From: Kingdonia uniflora
Lineage: Eukaryota; Streptophyta; Magnoliopsida; Ranunculales; Circaeasteraceae
Reading direction: 5' to 3'
Assembly: GCA_014058105.1 (NCBI GenBank)
Contig: JACGCM010000658.1
Span: 310,001 to 374,000 of the forward strand
Length of the DNA stretch: 64,000 nucleotides
Positions 22,217 to 33,513 of this stretch are shown one piece after another. Made by a program: the position numbers and the translations under genes. Numbering within the stretch: position 1 is the stretch's first letter; each line of letters begins with the position of its first letter. The notes under the pieces were generated by a model. It was not told where the DNA came from. It made no database searches and saw only the letters and a list, made by a program, of their open reading frames with translations.

Positions 22217-25200
22217 GGTGTAAAATGCCAATTTGGTATTGGTAAGAGGTGAATGTCTTCAGCGAGCTGATGAAGATAGCCTGGATCTTTCATATAAATT
22301 ATTTAAGAAATGTAAGTAGATCTAATGAACTTCTAACTGTATATATTTATTGTGCTCTGTGTTGTTAATATATTGTTTGTATGCAGATCCTAGCTCATCT
22401 ATTAAGAAAGAAGAATCCCTTATCGATGTAGTAGCTCGAGAGGGTACCAAACTCGAAGCTATTTTGGGTGATCTTGAGATAAGTAAAAATAAAAGGGTAA
22501 ATAGTATCTCTCTCAAGGTTCAAAAATCTTAGTCGAACAGGAAAATGACAGGTGTTAACTCATCTTCTGGGGTGGCTCCAGCTGGGGCAGACACACCAGT
22601 GGCCACTGGTTTGGCATTGCCCACATTTGTAAGGGCTCCACCACCGGCCCCGAAGCCGCGGGTTGTAGGGGCCAATTCGGGCAACACAAGCTGAAAGGTC
22701 TCGAAGATGAGAAACCTGAAGAGTACAATTTTGACGTCTAGGACCGCAGATGGTACGGAGGCTGAGAGTGGCTCAAAAAGAGAAAACTGAAGGAGACTCC
22801 CCCCCCACTCCTATTGTGAATAAATTAAAGGATGATGTTTTGGTACCGAGCATTGAGGATGATCTACTCGTTCTGGAAAACAAGTTTAGGGCTATTGCTT
22901 TGGAGGATGCTGATGAGCTAAAGTCTGTGATGAAACTCGAGCTGTGTAGGGTAAGCCGTGATCTTCTAACTAGTGTTATCTATTTGACATTCCCAAACTT
23001 GATGTTGGTAATATTTTGTATAGGTTTCTCATGTATTGAAAGGTCTCTACCTCGGCTTTGAGGATGGGAATAAGTTAGCTCATGGGCAGACGACAAAGCT
23101 TGAGAAGCAGATTGATGAGCTCGAGAAAGATTTAGGAAGTGAGTAAGCTGAGCTGGCAGAGGTGAAGCTGTAATCAATCGTAGAGGTTGAGAATTTTAAA
23201 AAATTTTACCAGGAAATTGTGAACAGGTTGGGATTGAGTCCTCTCAACATATCAATGAGGCAATTGTTACCTGGGATAACCTTGCCCGACGACTCCAGGA
23301 CGATGGCTATACCTATGTTGATGTATTGGCTATCATGGAAGGATGATCTGTGGATGTTACGGGGCCTGATAGAGGGGATGAGATAGAAACAGGGAGGACT
23401 CTGGCCACTTCAAGGATTTTTATCAGGGTTAAAAAATGTCTCCCCTACCATTCATGTGGAAAACCAAGGAGTGGAGGTGTAGGAGAAGGTAGTCTGAGAT
23501 ACCTATTGATTGTTTAGAAAACTCTTTTTATGAAAAGAAAAGCTCTTGTATTGTTACTTTGGAGTAATATATTATTGGAACAGGTTTATTTTTGGTGATG
23601 ACATACAAAGTTGTTATGTGTAGGAACTTAATGAACTGCGCGTCACAATTAAGGCATTAAAGAAAAAGTTTGTTAGGAAGAAAAATGTTTCACATACAGC
23701 AGCTCTCCTGACTGGACGTACTGAGGTTCAGGTTAGAAAATATAGAGAACTTTATGAAGATCACTAGAGAGATTTATGTGTAGCTCGTTTAGGATGGGCC
23801 AAAGATAAAATAGAGAAGGACGATGTAGTTAGAAAAGATAGGAGGTTGACCCTCTTTTTAGAAGCTGAGATAGACAGTGAGAGAGGGTTAAACGAAGCAT
23901 ACCTTAAAGTATTAGAAAATTGGGGTACTTTTCCAACTCCCAATATCATAGGTCATATGGCCACCAGAGCGAGAAATCGGCATAACTTTAAAGTTAAAGA
24001 AGTATAAACTCGTGCTGGCGTGTCAATGATACATATATGACTTTATTGTAATATATATTTATCGCGTAACTTTTAAGTTTTGCAATAGGAGATCGAATTA
24101 TTGTCCAGGTCGAGTTAGAAATAGTGCGAGGTTGGCACAAAACGCTATCTGAATTAAACAAAAAAATTGAACTTCAATTTTAACCATAGTCGTGAATCTT
24201 TTGAAGAAATTGCCGAGCTAAATATGAAAATGGAGGTGAAAATGTTTGAGTTACAAGTACTTGGGAAGAAAATGGAGATTGAGTTGGTGAGTATTGAAGA
24301 TAATGTGGAAAAGTTGAATTCTCTTTTAAAGAAAAGGGAGGATGAAATAGCGAGTGCTAAGAGTTATATAAATAATCTTGTTGAACGAGTAAAGAAACTG
24401 GTGGCAGAATTAATTGCTCGCGGTAGTTGAACAAAATTGGTGGAAAGATTGAAGAAGAAACATAGTAATGTAGTTCAGGCTCAAGTTCGCATCAAAAGTT
24501 TGAAGGCTGACGTATGGGGTGCAAAAGGTAATCTTAATGATCTTAGGGAACAATTGAGGAAGAAAGAGCTCAAAATCAAAACTTCGATCGCGCGGATAAC
24601 TGAGTTGGAAGTCGATCTTGTATATATTAGAGCAGTGGTAAGGAATTCAAATGAGTGAATAAGAAATATGGAGGTCGAGTTGACGAATTCCCAGATTAGG
24701 GAGGGGGGTTTGAACGAAACAATTCAAAAATTGACGGCAGACCTTTTAATATCCCAAGGGGAACTTAAGGAAGATGCCGAATAAAGAGTATACGATCGAA
24801 TTAAAATGGATGAATTAATGGGTATGCTGAGATAGATGAACGAGGTTATAACAGTGATGGAGGTGCGTTATGCTAAGGCAGTGCTCAAAACTTCTGAAGA
24901 AATACGTCATTGTACTAATCTAAAAAGATTGTTAAAGGATGCCAGTGCAAGGATTTATGAGCACGCTGTACCTAATAGAGACAGGCTCACGGCTGGTGCG
25001 GTGCATGAGAAAGAGATGGCAACAATTCTTATATTTTTTGTGTGGGAGATTAAGTAAATTGAAAAGGAGAGATACACGTTGCATGATAAGATGATCGCAA
25101 AGGGTGTGAAGTGTGAGATAAATTTAATACGTTCTGAATATTTGGAGCGCTTTATGTCTGATATTGGTTCTATTACCCAGGAAAAAGTTGATCAAGGTAT

Positions 25201-25288
25201 AGAGATTGTTGCTGCCAGAACACCAAAATTTAGAACTTTTGAAGTTGATGGAAGTTTACCTAATGTATGCCAAAAAGGACCTGTGTAA

Positions 25289-25542
25289 GAGAACTCATAA
25301 ACTGATTTAGTTTTTGTCTTGTAGATGTTGGAAGCGAGTTTTACCTTTGCTTTTCATTTGAGATTTAGTATATATATATATTTTTATATATATATGTATG
25401 ATAGTAGATAGTAATGTGGGAAAAAACTTAAAAGTTTTCATTGATGAGAAAATAATGTACAGACTATTTGGTGATTATATTTTACTTTTGAAATGTAAAT
25501 AACAATAGGAAAAGGTATCCTGTGTTTTGGTGACATATCAAG
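25289..25542. other. Spacer between the D antisense gene and pol ends
   Basis: Contains an imperfect TA microsatellite at about 25369-25400 and no gene. Unlike A, C and E there is no obvious long-period tandem repeat here. Confidence 0.5.
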
Positions 25543-26850
25543 CTAGCGATAGTATTTCTTCAATCGCCTTGTATTTCAAGGACTTGGTATTCTGATGCTT
25601 TCTTCTATCATGAGGTAGTAGGATCCAAAACTAATTCGACCTACTACGGGAAGTCAGCCCTCTCAATTTTCTGCGAGCTTTCTGGCATTTAAATCCTTTA
25701 TGGTTTTGGAGATTTCTCTGAGTACTAAGTCGCTGATTTTAAACTATTGATTCCGAACTTTTCTATTGTATGAATTGGCTAGCATATGATAATATCGACC
25801 CAAGTTTGTAACAACTCGAGCTCTTGTTTCGTCTATCCAGTTCATATTGCAGGCTGACTAGAACTCCTTCTCTTTGTCAATGAGTTCGTGATCTTTGACG
25901 AGGTGGTAATATTCTGCTGGGATTACAGCCTCAGTCCCATAAGCAAGAAGAAATGGGGAACATCATGTTGATTGTCTTGGTATTGTGCGATATGCCTACA
26001 AGACATATGGTAGTTCCCTTATTCAATTGTACTTCTTTTCTGACTTGAGTCTCTTCTTAAGTCCATCCACTATAGTTTTGTTCATGATCTCGGCCTGTCC
26101 TTTACCTTGTGGGTAGTATGGATTTGAGGATGAGTGAATGATGTTGTATTTGTTTAGGGATGCTACCACTTTCTCTCCAACGAACTGTGGTTCGCTATCA
26201 ATCTGAATTAGGTGGGAGCAACCAAATCTTGTGATGATATTTTCCTAGATAAATAAGATGACTTTTTCTTTTCGAGTTTGGTAAAGGGGAACTGCTTCAA
26301 CCCATTTCATAAAATAATCTATCGCTACGAGTAAGAATTTTTTGTTTTCTAGAGTATTTGGGAATTCTTCCACGAGATCAAGTGCCCATCGCTTGAAAGG
26401 CCAAAATACTTTACTTGCATGAAGTTCGAGTACAGGAGCTTGTATTTTGTTACCATGTCACTGACAAGCGTCGCATTTTCATGAGTATTCTTCGGCCTAC
26501 TTTTTCATTCCTGGCCATAAAACTTCTTATATAATTGCTCTGTTTGTAAGGGATTGTCCTGCGGTATGGGAGCCATAGGTCCCTTCATGTAAATATTTAG
26601 TATTCCTTCGGCATCTTATTGTGAGAGGCATTTGAGGTATGGTCCAGTCACTGATCTTTGATATAGATCGCCTTTCTGTACTTTGTAATGATTAAAGTTT
26701 TCAATCAGCTATCTGCACTCCTTTAGATCTTCTAGAAGTAGCCCATCGCATAGATTCTTCAGGCCAATATATGTAAGGAAAGGTTTCCTCCAATCCTCAT
26801 CCTCCTCTTTATCGCCCCGAGTGTTGATTCCGTATATTGAAGTATGATCA
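25543..26850 (-). pseudogene. Integrase of element D
   Basis: Minus strand, ends with 'RRLKKYYR' and a TAG at 25543-25545. The block around 26095 reads 'YYPQGKGQAEIMNKTIVDG', retaining the catalytic Glu. The second Asp block around 26190 is altered: 'DSEPQFV' where B and C have 'DNGPQFV'. The N-terminal zinc region near 26450-26600 is broken by stops. Confidence 0.7.
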
Positions 26851-26879
26851 ATGCTGGGGGTTGATATTACTTCGATTTG

Positions 26880-27265
26880 GAGGTATTTTGGTTATGTACC
26901 TAATACCCCGGCTAAGTAAGCCAAGGAATCGGCGTATAGATTCTTCCCACGAGGTAAATAATCGAGTGTAGCTCTATCAATTCTATTCATTCTATCAACA
27001 GCAAGTGCTGCATTGTCAATCATCTTGCCATTCTTTTTGTATCGCTTAGAGTAATGATGGACTATAAATAATAAGTCGGTATAGACTGATAGTTCGGGAA
27101 CTTTAATTTCCAATGCCATATCTTGGCCAAGAATTAACATTTCGTACTTTGTGATATTGTTCGAGTCTTCAAAATTTAATTGGATTGACCTTTTGATTAT
27201 CTCATTTGAGGCTGTAATCAGTATGATTCTAATCCTTAACCCTACGGGTCCTGCTGATCCATCTG
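26880..27265 (-). pseudogene. Archaeal-type RNase H domain of element D
   Basis: The minus-strand block 'DMALEIKVPELSVYTDLLF', then 'YLPRGKNLYADSLAYLAG', matches the Tat-specific second RNase H. An upstream 'DGSAGPVG' around 27255 provides the first Asp. The conserved Asp of YTD is present, while His of the last block is changed to Tyr (LYAD). Confidence 0.75.
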
Positions 27266-28660
27266 TATGAAGTCTCCAACCCTTTTATGTAACCTACTCA
27301 GCTTGTTCTTCGAAAGGTTTTGAAGGTGGGTCCGTCTTCAACCTCTTATCTTAAATTAGGATCATGCTCTTCTCAATCTGGATCTTCTACTGGGAAGTCC
27401 GCTAAAAAATCAGCCACTGCTTAACCTTTTTTTGAAGTTCTTTGTTCGAATTTGATATCGTGCTCCCCCAAACTCACTGACCACTATTGTACTCTACGTA
27501 ATTTTACCTTTTTAGATAACACTTCTCGAAGTGGATAATTGGTCATTACTTTGACTGAATGATCTTAAAAATAGTGTTTAAGTTTTTGGAAAGTGTAAAC
27601 GAGCATCAGGAAAAGTTGCTCTATTTTAGAATATTTTATTTCTACCAGCGTAAGGGTCTTGCTTATAAAATATACTAGTTTTTCAATTTTCCCTTCTTGC
27701 TGTATGAGGACCGAGCTTGGATAGTTATCTGTAACTGCGAGGTAGATTATCAATTCCTCGTTATCGATCGGAGTGCTCATTATGGGAAATTTCCCCAGAT
27801 ATTGTTTAAGTTCTTGAAAAACTGCTTCACATTCTTCTGTCCAATCGATCTCCTCATTTTATCAACCTTTGCCTCTTATGGTTGATCTACGAAGCAGTAT
27901 GAACAACCATCGACATTGATATGAAGACGTGAAGACGAATCTGTTGATTGCTACAATTTTGCTAGTGAGTTTTTGCATATCTTTCTTTGTAGCTGGAGAT
28001 GGCACAAAGATTAGAGCTTAAATCTGATACATATCAGCTTTAATCCCTTTCTTGCTAATGAGGTGTCCCAGAAATCTACCAAAGTATACCCTAAATTGGC
28101 ATTTATCTGAGTTGAGTTTCATTCTATATGATCGTAAGATGTTGAAAACTGTATCAAGATGTGCAACATGATCTTCCTTCTTTAAGCTTTAGTAAAGCAT
28201 ATTATCAATGTATACTTCGACTATTTTTCCCAAATGTTCTTTAACCATGCTTGTTACTAGCCTTTCATAGGCCGCTCCATCATTTTTGGGACCGAATGGC
28301 ATGACTTTGTAACAATAGGTTGCTCCAACATTTTTCTTGATTTTCGTTTAAGAGAAGTATATGATTGTATCCTGAAGCAGCATCCATTATAGATAATAGC
28401 ACGTGCCCTGCTGTGGAGTCCAAAATTTGATGCATTATAGGAGAAGGGAAACTATCTTTCGGCGTGTGCTTGTTAAGTTCTATGAAATCTACACAAACTT
28501 GGACTTTCCCACTCTTCTTTGGAACTGCTACAATGTTCAAGATCTAATCCGGGTATTTGGCTTCTCGAATGAATCTGACTTCGATCAATTTATCTATTCC
28601 TTTGGTAACTTCATCTCTGAGAGGAGGCTCACCTCCTCTATTTCCATTTGACTGCCGTAG
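27266..28660 (-). pseudogene. Reverse transcriptase and native RNase H of element D
   Basis: RT is recognisable from 'NIVAVPKKSGKVQVCVDF' (28540) through 'SIMDAASGYNHILL' and 'EVYIDNMLY' (28210), where the second YxDD Asp is replaced by Asn. A short deletion of about 20 codons follows 'NENQEKC' at about 28340, compared with A. RNase H is at 27565-27780 ('STPIDNEELIIYLAVTD', 'YFISKTLTLVEIKYSKIEQ'), followed by the connection to about 27330. Many stops. Confidence 0.75.
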
Positions 28661-29302
28661 CTTTATTTCTGATAATTAATTTATGACAAGCCTTTGCTGG
28701 GTCGACTCCTAACATTTTTGGGAAAGTCCATGCAAACACATCTTTGTTGGATTCTAAGAATTGTATTAGAACTTCTTTCTCTTATTGGACAAGCTTGGTA
28801 CAATTATATGTACTCCTGATGTGTCTATTGATCTCAATGTATTTTGTAGGCTCGACTATGGAGGGTTGATCTTCGATGTGACCAGCTTTCTATAATTGCT
28901 ATGCGATAAATCTTTCGAATGTGTCGAGCATGGTAGATACTATGTTTTCGCAAGCTCGAGCGAGCTTTTGACTTCCTTTTATTTCATAGATGCCTTTATT
29001 GTACTGGAAATGAAGCGCTTGATGATATGTGGAATGGATCGCTTGTATGTTATGCAACTAGCAACGCCCCATTATCCCTAAGAATCGGAATTTTACATTA
29101 ATGGAATAAAAAGTAACATTGAGTGTGGTTGGTTCGGCAGTGATCGGCAGAATGATTTTTCCTACCCGTTCTTCTTTGAACACATTGAAGCCACTGATAT
29201 ATCTATATTACTTGGTACAACTTTGTCTGTTAGCCTTATTTGCTCGATTGTGCTCTAAAAAAGGATTTTGATGCCACTGTCTATATCTATCATCATGGTA
29301 TG
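28661..29302 (-). pseudogene. Protease and linker of element D, cut by element C
   Basis: Minus strand from 29302: the active-site block is present but mutated to 'MMIDIDSGIKIL' (DTGS became DIDS). It is followed by a region matching B's 'RYLGILGHCWLH', then linker sequence toward RT ('FTWTFPKMLGVDPAK'-like). Element C begins at 29303, a few codons upstream of the active site, so gag and the protease N-terminus are absent. Confidence 0.65.
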
Positions 29303-29914
29303 TGTAGGGGCTTACCTCTTGATCTAACCCCAAATCAAGCTGTCTCTAGTTCGGATTACCTCTATGTCAGACCCATGCATTTTACACACGACTTTAACAG
29401 TCAGCATTGCCACCTATTCCACGAACTGATGAAGAATATAGGTCAAGCTCAAACAGAAAAGCTTGAACAAATCAAAGATATCTGTCTCTCCCAAACTTAA
29501 TAGTTACTTAGTTAAACGTCACTAACCATATTGTTCGAAGAATGTGCTTCAGCATAATGAAGAACTGTGGAGAAGGCCTATATAAAGGAAAAGTTCTAGA
29601 AGAGAAAATGACCAACAAAATACATGAGAAATCACCAAGAAAACTTCATTTTCTAGATTCTCAAAAACATACAAAACTTCTTATTCACAAGATTAAAGTA
29701 TTTTTAAGTCGAGAGATTGCTTATAATAAGATATCAGCCTCAAGCAATAAAAGTTACTATTATAAAAATCCTTAAATCGAGGTCGCGGTTTTTTTATCTA
29801 TTCAGAGGTTTTCTACGCTAAATTACATCTTTTTTAAATTAGTTTTTATCATAAGAACATTGGTGTAAGAGCTAATTCTAAGCCATCTCGGGCTTACGGA
29901 ATTAGGCCATTACA
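29303..29914 (+). repeat. 5' LTR of element C
   Basis: TGTAGGGGCTTACC to GGCCATTACA, 612 bp. TATATAAAGG at about 29579-29588 is the promoter TATA box. The U5 block 'CGAGGTCGCGGTTTTTTTAT' and 'GGTTTTCTACGCTAAATT' is at 29777-29825. The first 230 bases match 57388-57619. Confidence 0.9.
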
Positions 29915-29934
29915 TTTGGCACCATCTGTGGGAA
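29915..29934 (+). other. Primer-binding site of element C
   Basis: TTTGGCACCATCTGTGGGAA directly after the LTR; same form as in B and A. Initiation site of minus-strand DNA. Confidence 0.8.
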
Positions 29935-29989
29935 AGATTACATTTCTACGATATCCTAAGGCATACTTTGTCTCTACTGTAAATTTCAA

Positions 29990-30454
29990 TCATAGTCACT
30001 TCCAGACGACCAGCAACCAGAATCTTGCTCAATCTTATAGTTGAGCCAGAACAACTTATAGAGCTACGAGCGAATCTCAATAGAGAAATAGAGTAACGCA
30101 ATGAGCTCGAACGTCAATTGACTATTGGCTGAGAGCTCTGTGAGAAGGAGCTCAAAGCCGAGTGGCAAGCTCATTTGGCAGCGTCTAAACGACATAAAGA
30201 CTAGATAACAACAATGTAGAGTGCCTTGCAAGCTTTGCAAAACACTCAGCAGGCTCCTCCAATATGATATCACAATCAATTGCTAAAAACCTCTTGGGTT
30301 TCTGCGCGGGAAAGGTTGGGACTTCGAGGAGCCACCAGTAAAGCTATTTCAAGAAATATTTAACACGAACCTTAACCTTCCATTCATTTGGGTGGTAATG
30401 TTCAGTCTAAGATTAGCCGAGGTCACTAATTTTCTATACGTCAGGAGGAAGAAC
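29990..30454 (+). pseudogene. Gag N-terminal part of element C
   Basis: Shows 'EPEQLIELRANLNREIE' and 'ELKAEWQAHLAASKRHKD' with several stops between. It matches the coiled-coil start of B's gag ('EPDRVVELRASLIAEAEK'). It ends at the AGAAC target site of element B and continues at 43998. Confidence 0.65.
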
Positions 30455-31046
30455 TGTAAGGACCAGATTTTGTAAAGCTCAAACTAGCTTGAAATCGATT
30501 CTTATACCAAAAACTACTATGCCAAGAATTAAATAAGAGATAACACTTGACACAGGGGATTTATCGTGGAAAACCTGTGAATAGGTAAAAACCATAACCT
30601 CGATTGGAGGATTTTGTGAAAGTAGTATTATTGCTTGAAAAAGTGAGAGAATCTGATTACAAGAGTTAATCTAAGAAAAAAAAAGCTAGAGATCAGATAA
30701 TTGTATGTATAGATTTGTCTGTTGACCCTCCTTCATTTCCTTAGGAGCTCTACCCTTTTATAGACCCTACTCTCAGCTTGACATCACACTTGAACCCGAT
30801 TTCTTAAATGTGGAAGTCATGAGCAGTTGAGTGTGTAACTCCTAGCTCGTGGGAGACAGGTGTATGTTGACTTGTTCTGTTTACATCTGTTGTGGATGAT
30901 CCACGCTTTGCTTGAGTTCGTGGTCGATGTGTAACTGTTAACGTGTTTGTTTATGCTTGAGTCTGGTACTGGATAAGATCAATTTTTCTGGAGCTCAAGG
31001 TATAGATGAGGTCGAGTCTCCATAGCTCGAGGGATAAGTCCCTACA
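30455..31046 (-). repeat. 3' LTR of element B (left copy)
   Basis: TGTAAGGACC to AAGTCCCTACA, 592 bp. A minus-strand TATAAAAG box is at 30755-30762 and the U5 GGTTTTCCACG block at about 30566-30605 (reverse strand). It aligns throughout with the right copy at 43416-43992; the differences include a stretch of about 18 bp near 31000 present only in the left copy. Confidence 0.93.
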
Positions 31047-31066
31047 ATTGCCCCTCGCAACTGAAG
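31047..31066 (-). other. Polypurine tract of element B
   Basis: Minus strand CTTCAGTTGCGAGGGGCAAT immediately before the LTR start. Confidence 0.8.
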
Positions 31067-33032
31067 TCACGTGTGGCTTTAGTTGAGAAAAACCTTATAA
31101 CTCAGACCTTGTGATGACGTAGGCGACGCTTGAAAAATGGAACGTCTTTATTGAAGAGTGTGTTGTCATTATGACACGTGAGTGTTATGGGCAGACTGCT
31201 GGTTTTCCCGAGCAGATGGCTATTTGGGGATACAACTTGCATTAAATCCAGTATCGCTATAAATAGTGGTCAGATTTGATCGCCGAATAACGTGCAGCAC
31301 ATCTTCATTGCAGAGAAAAACAAACATGTCTGTTTTGTATGGGTGAGAAAAAAAATGAGTTTTTTGGAAGCGTATCTTTGCAACATCATTGTTAAGATGA
31401 GGAATCAAGTGTATCATACTCGGTTTTCTTTCATCATGGAGGGATTCCAGATATGGTTTTGTGGCTATCAGGGTAGGGAGACTTCCTTTGCTATTTTGTT
31501 GAAGGAGTGTTATTTGAAATATTTCTGGGTATTATGTAGTGTCCGATTTAGCAGCCGGGGTGTATGCAATGCAAAATCCTTGGTCTCTAATGACATTCCG
31601 ATTTTTATGGTAGGAGTCCTCTTCAATCTCCACGAACTCCGGGTTAGTGGGGATAAGGAGGAAGAGACGGCGGTGGTGGAGGTGGAAGATGGATTGCTTC
31701 TTTCGGTACCATCGTCTTTTCTTTAAATTCATCCTGCAGGGAAATGAAGGGGAAAGAGGTGTTTGACCTGTTGCAGTCTTGCAATTTTTGAGCTGTGGCT
31801 GAGGTTTCTCTGGAAGATCAGTATTATCTTGGCAACGAGAAAAGAACTAGAGACCTTTCCTCATGTTTGAGAAAGTATTTGTAATATCGAGCTTCGAAAA
31901 GCTTGATTCTGTAATTGTAAAGCAACGCTGTTGGGGTAGTCCTATAAGCAACTTGTTAGATAAAAATCAAGCGTAATAAAAGAATATTTTGTTTGTTTCT
32001 TACTAGCGAAAAGCAGACATTGTCGACATGTCATCGAGCTGTACATAATCTGGGAGTGAATCGTTGGTGGGATAACATGCCTTATCCTACCTCGTAAATG
32101 AATCGAGCTTAATAGATGTAAACATAAAGCTCGAAATATAAACTTTAGAGAGCTCTATTTGGTCTGAAAAGATAATAGTAAGTAGTTCGAACCTGGGAAG
32201 AGTGGGTTATTGAAACTGAAATACGTTACGTATAGTTAATCGAAAAATTAGTCATGTTAACTGAACAGTATAAAAGTATGACTTGTTCTTTTAGAAGGTT
32301 ATTCATAAAAAAATAGTGAAGACTTGCTCTTAGAGGGCTGTTGAAGTACGTGCGTTGAACGACTTACATTTAACATTCAAGATTGAGTCCATGCATGTAC
32401 TAGTCTGAGTCCATGCGTACCTGTTGGCAGTCTGTTGAAGATCGTAAGAAGTTTGCCCTGACGATGGCCAGGGAGGAGATCATCAATGAGGATAGGGCTA
32501 TCGCCTCAAGGCTACTGAAAGCTTGTGGTGTTGTTGGGAATACCGGTTGCTTCAAATGCAAGTATCTTGGGGATTGAAGTGATTGACTGTTATATTTTTG
32601 AATTTTTGAAATGTAACTGCCCAAATTTACTTGAAGAAAACTCTGTTCACGAAAATAGGCTATGACTAGGATTGCTGTTGAAACTAAATTTTTGAATTTG
32701 TGTTGCTAACTGATATTGACGTTAAAGTCAAGGTGTATAAGTAGGGCAAACAAATGTACGTGAAATTTTAAAGTAGATAATTTAGAATCATGAGTTTGGG
32801 GCATTGTGATAAGAGTGAGACCAAGAGGCTAAGAGATACGCTAAAGTATAATATTGGGTGTAATGATGGGAAGGTAGTTTCACCGAAGCGGTACGACACG
32901 TCTGACAGGTTCAGACGAACAGACAGCTCGGTTCAGGAATCAAGGACTGCTTATTGGAAAACTCCAAACCGCCGGCGGTTCAGTGAAAGGTGCATAAGTA
33001 CCCCCTCTCCTCCCTTTCCGAATACAAAAAAC
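31067..33032 (+). other. Region between PPT and antisense-gene promoter of element B
   Basis: Holds a 144-codon plus-strand open stretch (31292-31726, containing 'SGDKEEETAVVEVEDGLL') without a known domain. Its Glu/Arg-rich end has similar counterparts in C and E. The stretch 32790-33030 (also openable as a 96-codon frame) aligns with the D and C promoter-proximal blocks, so I read it as upstream control sequence rather than a separate gene. Otherwise no gene is seen. Confidence 0.4.
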
Positions 33033-33040
33033 TATAAAAA
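33033..33040 (+). promoter_or_regulatory. TATA box of the B antisense gene
   Basis: TATAAAAA followed after 16 bases by a GA microsatellite leader (33055-33070) and a donor GTAAGT at 33248. The same order is seen in D. Confidence 0.65.
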
Positions 33041-33247
33041 GAAGAGAAGGGTTAGAGAGAGAGAGAGAGATCTCAACTGACGATTTCATTACCGCCGAAG
33101 GAGGAAAGGATAAGTGGAAAACAGTGACTAGGAGTCTCAATTGCAAACTATGAGAGGAGGCTGAGATCGAGGAGGTTTTGAAGAAGTTACAGAAATTGAG
33201 CAAACTGGTGCAGACCAACGCTGTAGACTCTCACTCGGGTGTTGAAG

Positions 33248-33507
33248 GTAAGTTTGTCTTTGGGTTTACAAGAGTTTTTGTATAAAAATCTTTATTGTGT
33301 CGGGATAAGGATGTAATCCCTACCCAAACACAATAATAAAATAAAAATAAAAATGGGAATAATGACTGTGGGGCGATATAAATTATTTTGCGACAGTTTA
33401 TGATTGTAGAAGTGATCTAGTAGTGCGAGATAAAAATTGATATATATACCTCGACCTATCTCTAGGTTTTGTTGGACCAGTATCTTGTAAAGTAAACCCT
33501 TTACTGT
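33248..33507 (+). other. Predicted leader intron of the B antisense gene
   Basis: Donor GTAAGT after 'GTTGAAG', the same exon end as in D. The acceptor is probably TTTACTGTAG at about 33507, just before the ATG at 33514; alternatives are CTAG at about 33466 and GCAG at about 33540. Confidence 0.5.
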
Positions 33508-33513
33508 AGATAA

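Larger units (their letters stand above)
20179..25288 (+). pseudogene. Element D antisense gene (spliced, coiled-coil protein)
   Basis: The coding domain starts at 20179. Residues about 100-160 include 'LKEFCKCKSSVNSICGG', matching B's 'FREFYKAKSSIDRIWGH'. After one stop come 'CYLSQFNYGLVVHLSNFAKG', 'YTYEVICVCEYLNGQW' and 'LDVMRYYNVKYF' (to 20961). A DNA transposon interrupts at 20989-22216. An intron follows at 22311-22386 (GTAAGT/TGCAG), then 'SLIDVVAREGTKLEAILG', matching B and E. A further intron (22951-23025) precedes 'HVLKGLYLGFEDGN'. Coiled coil runs through 23640-24990 ('LTLFLEAEIDSERGLNEAY'; 'LVERVKKLVAELIARG'). The C-terminal module includes 'ATILIFFVWEIK' and 'CEINLIRSEYLERF', ending at 25288. 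Stops and frameshifts are scattered. Function is unknown. Confidence 0.7.
18485..29302 (-). mobile_element. Element D: Tat-lineage retrotransposon, 3' half
   Basis: A minus-strand element with LTR remnant and PPT at the left, a plus-strand additional gene, then pol (integrase back to protease). Gag, PBS and 5' LTR are missing: they should lie beyond element C but are not found after 57619. It is the host for both E (in its LTR) and C (in its protease), so it is the oldest layer. Confidence 0.8.

Noticed and set aside
25369..25400. TA-rich stretch as origin or promoter
   Set aside because: A simple AT microsatellite at the convergent gene ends; no supporting signal.
32790..33080. 96-codon plus-strand open stretch as a gene
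   Set aside because: It runs through the B TATA box and GA leader; not supported alone.
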